This document shows positions 23,667 through 33,323 of a stretch of DNA of 64,000 nucleotides, piece by piece. Both the position numbers and the translations under genes were made by a program. The stretch lies in the NCBI RefSeq assembly GCF_900129425.1, contig NZ_LT670817.1, forward strand, positions 5,394,001 to 5,458,000. Direction: 5' to 3'. The DNA comes from Bradyrhizobium erythrophlei (lineage in GTDB: Bacteria > Pseudomonadota > Alphaproteobacteria > Rhizobiales > Xanthobacteraceae). The notes beneath the pieces are model-generated. The model searched no databases. It was not told the DNA's origin and saw nothing but the letters and a program-made list of their open reading frames with translations. Numbering within the stretch: position 1 is the first letter of the stretch; every line of letters starts with the position of its first letter.

Positions 23667-23829
23667 CGTCGTTGCGAGGAGCGAAGCGACTCAGAGGCCG
23701 TCATTCCGGGGCGATGCCGACGGGTCCGGCCTACGGCCGGCCCGATGGCATCGAACCCGGAATCCAAGGATTCCCCGATGTGCAATGCACATCTGAGGTC
23801 TGGTGCTAACGCACCATCCCGGAATGACG
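23667..23829. repeat. Palindromic repeats between permease and ATPase genes (families B and C)
   Basis: A partial family B arm (CGTTGCGAGGAGCGAAGCGA, 23667-23690) is fused to a full family C element (TCATTCCGGGGCGATGCC ... CCCGGAATGAC, 23700-23829) with an internal TGTGCAATGCACAT-type palindrome. The element lies inside an otherwise tight transporter operon, so it may affect RNA processing or ATPase level. Confidence 0.85.
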
Positions 23830-23842
23830 GCGGAAATCAACG

Positions 23843-25492
23843 ATGACCAATATCGTTCTCGATATCGACAACCTCGTCGTCAGCCTCGGCAAGAACCCGC
23901 GCAACGAACGCATCATCGACGGCGTCTCCCTGCAGGTTCACGAAGGCGAGACGCTGTGCCTGGTCGGCGAAAGCGGATCGGGGAAATCCGTGACATCGCT
24001 GACGGTGATGGGTCTGTTGCAAAAGGGCTCGCTGGTACCGACCGGCGGCAGCGTCAAACTGGTCGGCGAAGAACTTCTCACCGCCAGCGACCGCCGGCTG
24101 CGGCAGTTGCGCGCCACCACCATGGCGATGATTTTTCAGGAGCCGATGACGGCGCTCAATCCGGTGGTGCCGGTCGGGCGCCAGATCGACGAGGTGCTTC
24201 GCGTCCATACCGACCTCGACGCCCGCGCCCGGCGCAAGCGTATCCTGGCGATGATGGAGCAGGTCCGGCTGCCGGAAGTCGAACGCATTTTTGCCTCCTA
24301 TCCGCACCGACTTTCGGGCGGCCAGCGCCAGCGCATCATGATCGCGATGGCGCTGGTGCTGGAGCCGAAACTGCTGATCGCGGACGAGCCGACCACGGCA
24401 CTCGATGTCACCACGCAAAAGCAGATTTTGACGCTGATCCGCGACCTGCAGAGGGATCACGGCACCGCCGTGCTCTTCATCACCCATGACATGGGCGTGG
24501 TCGCGGAGATCGCCGACCGCGTCGCTGTCATGCGCCACGGCCAGCTGGTCGAGACCGGCGCGCTCGACACCATCCTGCGTGCGCCCGCCATGGAGTACAC
24601 CCGCAACCTGCTCTCGGCGGTGCCGAGCCTGGTGCCGCGGGCGCCGCGACCCGAATCCACCGAACCGGTGGTGCTGGAGGCCAACGACCTCGGCAAGGTC
24701 TATCGCGAGCGCTCGTTCTTCGGTGGCGTCCGCGAAGTGGCGGCGGCGCAAGATGTGACGCTGACGCTGCGCAAGGGCCGCACGCTCGGCATTGTCGGCG
24801 AAAGCGGCTCCGGTAAATCGACGGTGGCGCGCTGCATCGTGCGGCTGATCGATCCGACCTCCGGCGGCATCCGCCTTGCCGGGCGAGAAATCTCCGAACT
24901 GTCGCGCCGGCTGCTGCAACCGCACCGCAAGCGCATCCAGATCATTTTCCAGGACCCCTATCGCTCGCTCAATCCGCGCATATCCGTCGGCGAAACCATC
25001 GCTGAAGGCCCGATCAATTACGGCATGCCGCATCGCGACGCGATGGCGAAGGCGCGTGAACTGCTCGAACTGGTCGATCTGCCGGTCGATGCGATCTCGC
25101 GCTATCCGCACCAATTCTCCGGCGGCCAGCGCCAGCGTATCGCCATCGCGCGGGCGCTGGCGCTCGATCCCGACGTACTGGTGGCGGATGAGGCGGTCTC
25201 GGCGCTCGACGTCTCCGTGCAGGCGCAGGTGCTCGAACTGCTCGACGAAATCCAGACCCGGCTCGGCATCGCGCTGTTGTTCATTACCCACGACCTGCGC
25301 GTCGCCGCGCAAATCTGCGACGATGTCGCGGTCATGCAGCGCGGCCGCATCGTCGAACAAGGACCGGCGGCGCAGGTCCTGACAAATCCGCAACAGGCGT
25401 ATACACGACAACTGCTTGACGCCGCGCCCGGACGGGGGTGGGATTTCGCGAATTTTGGGCCGGTCGAGGCGGCTGGTGCAGCAGCCATATAA
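23843..25492 (+). CDS. Fused peptide ABC ATPase (DppD-DppF in one chain)
   Basis: 549 aa with two complete nucleotide-binding domains: residues about 5-265 and 275-540. Each has Walker A (GESGSGKS), a signature (LSGGQRQR, FSGGQRQR), Walker B (LLIADEPTTALD; VLVADEAVSALD) and a switch His (FITHDMG; FITHDLR). The second Walker B has Ala-Val in place of Pro-Thr, a tolerated change. It powers the permeases just upstream. Single-chain double ATPases are common for rhizobial peptide transporters. Confidence 0.95.
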   Translation: MTNIVLDIDNLVVSLGKNPRNERIIDGVSLQVHEGETLCLVGESGSGKSVTSLTVMGLLQKGSLVPTGGSVKLVGEELLTASDRRLRQLRATTMAMIFQEPMTALNPVVPVGRQIDEVLRVHTDLDARARRKRILAMMEQVRLPEVERIFASYPHRLSGGQRQRIMIAMALVLEPKLLIADEPTTALDVTTQKQILTLIRDLQRDHGTAVLFITHDMGVVAEIADRVAVMRHGQLVETGALDTILRAPAMEYTRNLLSAVPSLVPRAPRPESTEPVVLEANDLGKVYRERSFFGGVREVAAAQDVTLTLRKGRTLGIVGESGSGKSTVARCIVRLIDPTSGGIRLAGREISELSRRLLQPHRKRIQIIFQDPYRSLNPRISVGETIAEGPINYGMPHRDAMAKARELLELVDLPVDAISRYPHQFSGGQRQRIAIARALALDPDVLVADEAVSALDVSVQAQVLELLDEIQTRLGIALLFITHDLRVAAQICDDVAVMQRGRIVEQGPAAQVLTNPQQAYTRQLLDAAPGRGWDFANFGPVEAAGAAAI

Positions 25493-25498
25493 GTCCGC

Positions 25499-25755
25499 CG
25501 TCATTCCGGGGCGATGCCAACGGGTCCGGCCTGCGGCCGGCCCGATGACAGGCTCCGCATCGAACCCGGAATCCAAGGATTCCCCGATGTGCAATTGCAC
25601 ATCTGAGGTCTGGTCCTTCGGACCATCCCGGAATGACCGAGTGCTGGATTGCTTAGCGTCGCTCGCAATGACCGCTTCGCTATGGCAACTCCGTTTGGAC
25701 GCCCACGCGGCATGCAAAACTGGATTGCTTCGTCGCTTGCGCTCCTCGTAACGAC
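25499..25755. repeat. Family C element with adjoining family B arms
   Basis: The gap of about 300 bases between the ATPase and M81 genes is filled by repeats. Family C (TCATTCCGGGGCGATGCC ... CGGAATGACC) covers 25500-25638. Then come two family B arms (GGATTGCTTAGCGTCGCTCG at 25647-25666; GGATTGCTTCGTCGCTTGCG at about 25723-25742). No gene is seen here. Confidence 0.85.
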
Positions 25756-25799
25756 GAGTCTAACGTCCCGCCCATGAACCATCGCCTGAGACAGAATTG

Positions 25800-27335
25800 A
25801 TGACCCGCATCGCCGTTGGCGGCTTCCTGCACGAAACCAATACCTTTGCCCCGACGAAGGCGACTTATGACGATTTCGTGCATGGCGGCGGCTGGCCGGC
25901 GATGGCTGAAGGCACCAACGTGCTCAAGGTGATGCGCCACATCAATGTCGGGTTGGCGGGATTTGTCGAAGCGGCGGAAGCCAATGGCTGGGAGATGGTG
26001 CCGACGATTTCCTGCGCCGCCAGCCCCTCGGCGCATGTGACCCGGGATGCCTTTGAACGTATCGTCAAGGTGATGGTCGACGGCATCAAGGCGGCAGGAC
26101 CGCTCGATGCCGTCTATCTCGACCTGCACGGCGCCATGGTCACCGAACATCTCGACGACGGCGAAGGTGAAATCCTCGCGCGGGTGCGAAAAGTCATCGG
26201 CAAGGATCTGCCGCTGGTGGTCAGCCTCGACCTGCACGCCAACGTGACGCCGCAAATGGTGGAGCATGCGGACGCGCTGATCGCCTATCGTACCTATCCG
26301 CATATCGATATGGCCGATACCGGCCGCGCCGCTGCAAAGCATCTAGCGCTGCTGCTGCGCGGCCAGCAAAAATTCGCGAAGGCATTCCGGCAATTACCGT
26401 TCCTGATCCCGATCAGCTGGCAATGCACCAACGACCAGCCCACCAAGGGGATTTACCAGAAGCTGGCGGCGCTGCAGAGCGAGGCGGTACCGACGCTGTC
26501 GTTCGCGCCCGGTTTTCCGGCGGCGGATTTTCCTCATTGCGGACCCAGCGTGTTCGCCTATGGCAGGACGCAAGCCGACGCCGACGCCGCGGCTGACGCA
26601 ATGACGAAACTCATCATCGGTCACGAAGATGATTTCGACGGCCGCATCTACACGCCCGACGAGGGCGTGCGCTACGCCATGGAACTGGCGAAAACCGCCA
26701 GCAGGCCCATCGTTATCGCCGATACCCAGGACAATCCTGGCGCCGGCGGCGATTCCGACACCACCGGCATGCTGCGGGCGCTGGTCCGCAACAAGGCGCA
26801 GAGAACCGCGATCGGCGTGATCTATGATCCCGCCTCGGCGAGTTCAGCGCATGCCGCGGGCGTCGGCGCCACCGTCACCCTCGCGCTCGGCGGCAAGTCG
26901 GGTATCCCCGGCGATGCGCCGTATCAGGAGACCTTTGTCGTCGAACAATTGTCCGACGGAAAATTCGTAGCCCCGGGTCCCTATTACGGCGGCCGTGACA
27001 TGGACATGGGGCCGTCGGCGTGTTTGCGGATCGGCGATGTCAGGGTGGTCGTGAGTTCGCACAAGGCGCAGCTCGCCGATCAGTCGATGTATCGCTATGT
27101 CGGCATCGAGCCGATGGAGCAATCGGTCCTTGTCAACAAAAGCTCGGTGCATTTCCGCGCCGATTTCGAGCCGATCGCCGAAAAGCTCCTGATCTGCGCC
27201 GCGCCTGGCGCGATGCCGGCCGACACCGCCGCCTTGCCGTGGACGCGGCTGCGTCCGGGCATGCGTCTCAGGCCGAACGGCCCCGCCTTCGCTGCCGCCA
27301 CCCATTTACCTTCCCGCTCTCCCGCCATCGGATAA
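25800..27335 (+). CDS. M81 family metallopeptidase (MlrC/microcystinase C-like)
   Basis: 511 aa from ATG 25800 (MTRIAVGGFLHETNTFAPT), the family signature. Further motifs: DAVYLDLHGAMV with metal-binding Asp and His, then VSLDLHANVTPQMVEHADALIAYRTYPHIDMADTG, and the C-terminal domain DTQDNPGAGGDSDTTG. MlrC cleaves linear microcystin-derived peptides; other family members act on diverse modified peptides. The product is cytoplasmic and follows the peptide transporter, so it probably acts on imported peptides. Confidence 0.9.
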   Translation: MTRIAVGGFLHETNTFAPTKATYDDFVHGGGWPAMAEGTNVLKVMRHINVGLAGFVEAAEANGWEMVPTISCAASPSAHVTRDAFERIVKVMVDGIKAAGPLDAVYLDLHGAMVTEHLDDGEGEILARVRKVIGKDLPLVVSLDLHANVTPQMVEHADALIAYRTYPHIDMADTGRAAAKHLALLLRGQQKFAKAFRQLPFLIPISWQCTNDQPTKGIYQKLAALQSEAVPTLSFAPGFPAADFPHCGPSVFAYGRTQADADAAADAMTKLIIGHEDDFDGRIYTPDEGVRYAMELAKTASRPIVIADTQDNPGAGGDSDTTGMLRALVRNKAQRTAIGVIYDPASASSAHAAGVGATVTLALGGKSGIPGDAPYQETFVVEQLSDGKFVAPGPYYGGRDMDMGPSACLRIGDVRVVVSSHKAQLADQSMYRYVGIEPMEQSVLVNKSSVHFRADFEPIAEKLLICAAPGAMPADTAALPWTRLRPGMRLRPNGPAFAAATHLPSRSPAIG

Positions 27336-27340
27336 CAGAA

Positions 27341-28513
27341 ATGCCCAATATCGACCGCATCGAAGGCTTTGCCGACGACCTCACCGCGATCCGCAGGGAT
27401 CTGCACGCGCATCCCGAGATCGGCTTCGAGGAAGTCCGGACCTCGGGCATCGTCGCCGACAAACTGACGCAATGGGGCATCGAAGTACATCGCGGCCTCG
27501 GCGGCACCGGTGTGGTCGGTGTGCTCAAGGGCAAAGGCACCGGCGGCAAGCGCATCGGGCTGCGCGCCGACATGGACGCGTTGCCGATGGAAGAGAATAC
27601 CAACCTGAAATGGCGCTCGACCATCCCCGGCCGCTTTCATGGCTGCGGCCATGACGGCCATACCACCATGCTGCTCGGCACCGCGCGCTACCTCGCCGAG
27701 ACCCGGAATTTCGACGGCACCGTGCATTTCATCTTCCAGCCGGCCGAAGAAGGCCTCGGCGGCGCGCGGGCCATGATCAAGGACGGCTTGTTCGCGAAAT
27801 TTCCCTGCGATGAGATCTACGGGCTGCACAATGCGCCCGATTTGAACCATGGCGAGATTGCGATCCTTCCTGGACCCGCGATGGCCGGCGCTGATTTCTT
27901 CGACATCACCATCAACGGTTACGGTGCGCACGGCGCCATGCCGAATTATTCCAAAGACCCCGTCGTGATTGCGATGTCGCTCGGCCAGGCGCTGCAAACC
28001 ATCGTCAGCCGCAACGTCAATCCCCATGAGCCCGCGGTGCTGTCGATCACGCAGATCCACGCCGGCTCGGCCTACAACGTGATTCCCGGCGAGGCGAAGC
28101 TCTGCGGGACCGTCCGGGCATTCTCGGACGAGGTGCGCGCGCTGATCCGCGAGCGGATGCGCGCAATCTGCGCCGGCATCGCCAGCGCGTTCCAGGTCGA
28201 GATATCGGTCGATATCCGCGATACTTTCAGCGTGTTGGTGAACCAGGAAGAACAGTCCAAAGTGGTCGCGGAAGCCGCGCGAAGCGTGGTCGATCCCGCC
28301 AAGGTCATCACCCGGTCGGAGCCGAAGATGGGCAGCGAGGATTTTGCCGACATGCTGCACGCGGTACCCGGCGCCTATTTCTGGGTCGGCCATGAGGGCT
28401 CGGTGCCGGTCCACAACCCCGGCTATATCCTCGACGACAAGATTTTGCCAATCGGCGCCAGCATGTTTGCGCGCATCGTTGAGGCTCGGTTACCGGTAGG
28501 CGCCCATGCATGA
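27341..28513 (+). CDS. M20 amidohydrolase, HipO/IAA-amino-acid hydrolase type
   Basis: 390 aa, starting 5 bases after the M81 stop. Motifs: IRRDLHAHPEIGFEE, LRADMDALPMEE, HGCGHDGHTTMLLGTA (Cys and His metal ligands), FQPAEEGLGGARAM, and the C-terminal SEDFADMLHAVPGAYFWVGH. Such enzymes remove acyl groups from N-acylated amino acids (hippurate, acetyl- or indoleacetyl-amino acids). It overlaps the amidase gene by 8 bases. One operon with M81 and amidase. Confidence 0.92.
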   Translation: MPNIDRIEGFADDLTAIRRDLHAHPEIGFEEVRTSGIVADKLTQWGIEVHRGLGGTGVVGVLKGKGTGGKRIGLRADMDALPMEENTNLKWRSTIPGRFHGCGHDGHTTMLLGTARYLAETRNFDGTVHFIFQPAEEGLGGARAMIKDGLFAKFPCDEIYGLHNAPDLNHGEIAILPGPAMAGADFFDITINGYGAHGAMPNYSKDPVVIAMSLGQALQTIVSRNVNPHEPAVLSITQIHAGSAYNVIPGEAKLCGTVRAFSDEVRALIRERMRAICAGIASAFQVEISVDIRDTFSVLVNQEEQSKVVAEAARSVVDPAKVITRSEPKMGSEDFADMLHAVPGAYFWVGHEGSVPVHNPGYILDDKILPIGASMFARIVEARLPVGAHA

Positions 28514-29927
28514 ACAGGCATCGCAGGAAGCTGTCACGTCGCTGCACGATCTCAGCGCCGTCGACCTGATCGCAGGCTTTCGGGCCAGGCAGTTTTCGCC
28601 GTCGGAAGTGCTGGAGGACGTGCTGGCCCATGTCGCGGTGTGGGAGCCGCACATCAAGGCGCTGTACGCCTTTGATCCCGAAGGCGCGCGCGCCACCGCC
28701 AGGGCATCGACCGAACGCTGGCAGAACGGCCAGCCGATCGGTGTGCTCGATGGCGTGCCGGCGACGATCAAGGACAATATCGCCACCAAGGGCGTGCCGG
28801 TGCCTTTGGGTGCCGCGACCACCACGTTGGTACCGGCCGCCGTAGATGCGCCGCCGGCGGCGCGCTTGCGGGAAGCCGGTGCGGTGATTTTTTCCAAGAC
28901 CACGATGCCGGACTACGGCATGCTGTCGTCGGGCCTGTCGAGCTTCCATCCCCTCACCCGCAATCCCTGGGACCTCAGCAAGAATCCCGGCGGTTCCAGT
29001 TCCGGCGGGGGCGCCGCGGCGGCGGCCGGTTACGGCCCGCTGCATCTCGGCACCGACATCGGCGGCTCGGTGCGGCTGCCGGCCTGCTGGTGCGGGCTGG
29101 TCGCGCTGAAACCGAGCCTCGGGCGGATACCGATCGATCCGCCCTATGTCGGCCGTGTTGCCGGACCGATGACCCGCATTGTCGATGACGCCGCATTGAT
29201 GATGAGCGTGCTGTCGCGGCCCGATCGCCGCGACGGCATGAGCCTGCCGCCTGACAGCATCAACTGGAAGGCGCTCGACAAACCGCTGCGCAAACAGCGC
29301 ATCGGCCTGATGCTCGACCTCGGCGTCGGCCAGGCGCTGGAGCAGGACGTGCGCGATGTCGCCGTCAAAGCCGCGAAGGCGTTCGAGACGGCGGGCGCCG
29401 TCGTCACCGAAGTGGCGGGCGTGCTAACGCGCGAGATGCTCGACGGGCTCGACAATTTCTGGCGCGCACGGATGTGGGACGACCTTTCGAAGTTGACGCC
29501 GGCCGAGCGCGCCAAGGCGCTGCCCTATATTCTCACATGGGCGGAAGCCGGCGCGAAGCTGTCGGGTGTCGAGGTGGTCAGGGGGTTCAACGCCACCATG
29601 GCGATCCGGGCTGCGGCGGCAAAACTGTTCTGGGATCTCGACTATGTGATCTCGCCGGTATCGCCGGTGGTGAATTTTGCGGCTGAACTCGCCGCCCCGC
29701 TCAACGATCCAGCAAAACCGTTCGAGCACATCTGCTACACCGTGCCGTGGAACATGGCGGAAAATCCGGCGGTCTCGATCAACGGCGGCTATGACAAACA
29801 AGGTTTTCCGATCGGCGTGCAGATCATCGGCCGCCGCTTCGACGACATTGGCGTGCTCGGAATGGCGAAGGCCTTCGAGGGGTTGCGCGGCGCGCAAAAG
29901 CTGTGGCCGAAGCCGCCAGTGAAGTAA
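28506..29927 (+). CDS. Amidase signature family protein
   Basis: 473 aa. The Ser-Ser-Lys triad is recognisable: Lys89 in PATIKDN, the cis-Ser in NPGGSSSGGGAAA (about residue 165) and the nucleophile Ser188 in GTDIGGSVRLPACWCGLVALKPS. Full length for the family, with no signal peptide. It hydrolyses amides to acid and ammonia; substrate unknown. It ends the operon with the M81 and M20 genes. Confidence 0.92.
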   Translation: MHEQASQEAVTSLHDLSAVDLIAGFRARQFSPSEVLEDVLAHVAVWEPHIKALYAFDPEGARATARASTERWQNGQPIGVLDGVPATIKDNIATKGVPVPLGAATTTLVPAAVDAPPAARLREAGAVIFSKTTMPDYGMLSSGLSSFHPLTRNPWDLSKNPGGSSSGGGAAAAAGYGPLHLGTDIGGSVRLPACWCGLVALKPSLGRIPIDPPYVGRVAGPMTRIVDDAALMMSVLSRPDRRDGMSLPPDSINWKALDKPLRKQRIGLMLDLGVGQALEQDVRDVAVKAAKAFETAGAVVTEVAGVLTREMLDGLDNFWRARMWDDLSKLTPAERAKALPYILTWAEAGAKLSGVEVVRGFNATMAIRAAAAKLFWDLDYVISPVSPVVNFAAELAAPLNDPAKPFEHICYTVPWNMAENPAVSINGGYDKQGFPIGVQIIGRRFDDIGVLGMAKAFEGLRGAQKLWPKPPVK

Positions 29928-29934
29928 CCTCTTT

Positions 29935-30034
29935 CGTCATTCCGGGGCGTCGCGAAAGCGACGAACCCGGAATCTCAGGCGGTAAATCGATCGAGATTCC
30001 GGGTCCACGCGCAGGCGCGTGTCCCGGAATGACG
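29935..30034. repeat. Palindromic repeat, family C variant
   Basis: Inverted element from CGTCATTCCGGGGCGTCGCG to CGTGTCCCGGAATGACG with an inner pair GAACCCGGAATCTC / GAGATTCCGGGTCC. It lies between the amidase and crotonase genes. Confidence 0.85.
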
Positions 30035-30075
30035 GTCTAGAAAACTTCGAAACAACAACATAGAGGAAACTCCTG

Positions 30076-30966
<891 letters not shown>

Positions 30967-30981
30967 CGGGATGCTTGTGTT

Positions 30982-31172
30982 CGTCATGCCCGGCCTTGCG
31001 CCGGGCATCCACGTCTTTCTTAACTCGAGGGTCTAAAGACGTGGATGGCCGGGACAAGCCCGGCCATGACGACAAGATTTATGAGCCGCCATCGCGAGGA
31101 GCGAAGCGACGAAGCAATCCAGCTTTCTTTCTGCGCGCGGTTATGGATTGCTTCGCTTCGCTCGCAATGACG
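30982..31172. repeat. Tandem palindromic repeats: family A copy 2 and family B copy 1
   Basis: Family A, 30982-31072: CGTCATGCCCGGCCTTGCGC ... GGACAAGCCCGGCCATGACG with GACGTGGATG near the centre. Family B, 31090-31172: CATCGCGAGGAGCGAAGCGA ... CTTCGCTTCGCTCGCAATGA. Together they fill the convergent gap between the crotonase and the oxidoreductase genes and could work as a bidirectional stop. Confidence 0.9.
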
Positions 31173-31175
31173 AAA

Positions 31176-32150
31176 TCACCGCATCATCAGCGCTACCCGC
31201 CCGATCGCCTTGCGTTCGATCAGCAACCGCATCGCCTGCGCGTAATCTTCCAGCGGCAATCGATGCGAAATGTGGGGGCGGATTTTTCCGGCTTCCGCCC
31301 ACGCCGTCAGCGCCTTCAATCGTACCTCACCCAGCGCGGGATTTTTCCGTACCGCCTCGCCGGCGCGGACGCCGAGCACGCTGGCGCCTTTGATCAGCAC
31401 CAGGTTGGTGCGGGCAAGCCCGATGCCGCCGGTGAATCCGATGACGAGAATGCGGGCGCCCCAGGCGATGCAGCGCAGGCTGTTTTCGAAGACCTCGCCG
31501 CCGACGGGATCGAACACCACGTCGGCGCCGCGGCCATCGGTGATGCGCTTGACGGCGTCGCGGAACGGCTCGCGTCCGTACAGCACGAGGTGATCGGCGC
31601 CTTTGGCCTGAGCGACCGCGAGCTTGTCCTCCGATGACGCCGCCGCGATCACGGTGGCGCCGAGCAACTTGCCGATCTCGACCGCGGCAAGGCCGACCCC
31701 GCCGCCGGCGCCGTGCACCAGCAGCACTTCGCCTGATTGAACCTGCCCGCGATCGATCAGCGCGTGATACGCGGTGCCGTGGGCGGCGAGAAAGGTCGCG
31801 CCCTCGCCGTAGTCGAAGGTCGATGGCAACGGTGTCAGCTGCGACGGCAACACCACGGCCTCATCGGAATAGGCGCCGTGCCGCATCCTGACGATCACTC
31901 GATCGCCGACCGCAATGCCATCGGCACCTTTGGCCTCGGTCACCTCGCCGGCCGCTTCCACCCCGGGCGTGAACGGCAATTCCGGCTTGAGCTGGTACTC
32001 GCCGGCCGCCATCAAAATGTCTGGAAAATTGATCCCGGCGGCATGCACGGCGATGCGCACCTCACCCGGCGCTAGCGGCGCCGAGGCAAACGTCTCGAGA
32101 CGCAAGCGCTCGGGCGGGCCAAGTTCGCGGCAGACGACCGCCTTCGACAT
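31176..32150 (-). CDS. NADPH:quinone oxidoreductase (zeta-crystallin type)
   Basis: 324 aa from ATG 32150, which shares one base with the upstream stop (TGATG). MDR fold without zinc: GRLP-like GVEAAGEVTEAKGADGIAVGDRV, then nucleotide-binding LLVHGAGGGVGLAAVEIGKLLGATVIAA and GADVVFDPVGGEVFENSLR. One-electron or two-electron reduction of quinones or enones by NADPH. Coupled to the DsbA-family gene upstream. Confidence 0.9.
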   Translation of the reverse strand: MSKAVVCRELGPPERLRLETFASAPLAPGEVRIAVHAAGINFPDILMAAGEYQLKPELPFTPGVEAAGEVTEAKGADGIAVGDRVIVRMRHGAYSDEAVVLPSQLTPLPSTFDYGEGATFLAAHGTAYHALIDRGQVQSGEVLLVHGAGGGVGLAAVEIGKLLGATVIAAASSEDKLAVAQAKGADHLVLYGREPFRDAVKRITDGRGADVVFDPVGGEVFENSLRCIAWGARILVIGFTGGIGLARTNLVLIKGASVLGVRAGEAVRKNPALGEVRLKALTAWAEAGKIRPHISHRLPLEDYAQAMRLLIERKAIGRVALMMR

Positions 32151-32758
32151 CAGGCCGCGCTCGCTTTGCGCCGTTGCAGCGCCTCGCAAACCAGCGGCAA
32201 GCGGTCATTGCCGAAATACATATCGGTCTTGTCGAGAAAAATCGTTGGCGAGCCGAAGCCGCCGCGCGCCATCACTTCATCGGTATTGGCCTTGAGCTGA
32301 TCCTTGATCGCCTGCTCGCCAATCCCTGCGAGGAATTTCGTGGGATCGACACCGACGCTGCTGCAGACTTCCGTCAGCACGTCATCCCTGGAGATATCCT
32401 TGTCGCCGCCCCAATAGGTCTCGAACACCGCGCGCGCAAACGGCACCATGTCCTTGCCGAGCCAGATGCAGCCGCGCATCGCTTTCACGCTGTTGACCGG
32501 AAACACCGTCGGCCGCATCTTGATCGCAAGTCCCGCCGAACGTGCCCAGTCCGCCATGTCTTTCTTCTGGTAATCGACCTTGGCCTGCACCGGCTTCTCC
32601 CGCGACGCATAGACGCTCGGATTGATGGTGTTGAAGATGCCGCCGACCAGAATCGGCCGCCACGAAATCTCGGCATTGAATTCCTTCGCCAGCGGCTGGA
32701 TGTTGTGGAAGGCGAGATAGGTCCAGGGGCTGGAGCAGTCGAAGAAGAATTCGATCAT
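32150..32758 (-). CDS. DsbA-family isomerase (2-hydroxychromene-2-carboxylate isomerase-like)
   Basis: 202 aa. N-terminus IEFFFDCSSPWTYLAFHNIQ is the kappa-GST/HCCA motif F-D-x-x-S-P-W with the catalytic Ser; the late FGSPTIFLDKTDMYFGNDRL is also diagnostic. HCCA isomerases use glutathione in aromatic breakdown; many relatives have unknown substrates. Forms a two-gene operon with the quinone oxidoreductase. Confidence 0.9.
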   Translation of the reverse strand: MIEFFFDCSSPWTYLAFHNIQPLAKEFNAEISWRPILVGGIFNTINPSVYASREKPVQAKVDYQKKDMADWARSAGLAIKMRPTVFPVNSVKAMRGCIWLGKDMVPFARAVFETYWGGDKDISRDDVLTEVCSSVGVDPTKFLAGIGEQAIKDQLKANTDEVMARGGFGSPTIFLDKTDMYFGNDRLPLVCEALQRRKASAA

Positions 32759-32791
32759 GGCGTTTCCTTTTGTTCTTGGTTTGATTCTCGA

Positions 32792-32923
32792 TCCTCATCC
32801 CCGCGCAACGGCTTCGCCGTTGTCGCTGGAGGAGCGCGCTCTTCGCGCGCGTCTCGAAGGATGAGTGGCACTGTCGGAACCTCATGGTTCGAGACGGCGC
32901 AAGGGCGCCTCCTCACCATGAGG
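32792..32923. repeat. Palindromic repeat, family D copy 1
   Basis: TCCTCATCCCCGCGCAACGG, an inner GGAGGAGCGCGCTCTTCGCG palindrome, CGTCTCGAAGGATGAG, and an outer CTCATGGTTCGAGACGG arm. Family D also occurs between groES and groEL (50214-50319). It adjoins the 3' end of the broken GST gene. Confidence 0.8.
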
Positions 32924-32933
32924 GCTCTGGCTG

Positions 32934-33192
32934 TCATTTCCTCCCCACCATCTCCTTCGCCGCCTGCCCGAACATGTTCTTGCGCGCCTCCTCGTCGAAC
33001 GGCTCCTTCGACCGCCGCACGATCGACGATTGCCGGTATCCGATTGTTGGGGCTGATGGCCAGAAACTCCGGCCTGAATTGTTCGCCGGCGCGAATATTC
33101 ACGGGAACGACCGTATAGGGCAGCCCCAATTCCTCCAGCATGATCGAGATTTTCCAGCCGTTCGGCGTCGGCGCGTAATGGAGGTCGATCAT
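32934..33192 (-). pseudogene. GST pseudogene with a large internal deletion
   Basis: The N-terminal 58 or so codons (from ATG 33192, MIDLHYAPTPNGWKISIMLE, then GEQFRPEFLAISPNNRIPAIVD) are a normal GST thioredoxin domain. At about 33015 the reading frame shifts, and the true C-terminal end is found in another frame: EPFDEEARKNMFGQAAKEMV-GRK with stop at 32934-32936. About 120-150 codons, the whole helical domain, are missing. A small-molecule-conjugating enzyme was lost here. Confidence 0.8.
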
Positions 33193-33323
33193 GCGGTCGT
33201 CCTGAAGATGGCCGCCGCATCCTAGCCTGCGACGCCCCCCTGTTCCAGCCGGCATGCGGTCTTGTGGGGCGCATGCCTAACATGGCACACAGGCGCTCCA
33301 TCAGAACCGACGAGGAGGCCCAT

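Noticed and set aside
26844..27305. Long antisense frames over the peptidase, transporter and groEL genes
   Set aside because: GC-rich codon use leaves long stop-free antisense frames; the sense products carry clear catalytic motifs.
32755..33255. 166-codon frame as an intact GST gene
   Set aside because: Only its first third is GST; the rest is out of frame, and the GST C-terminus lies in another frame, so it was called a pseudogene.
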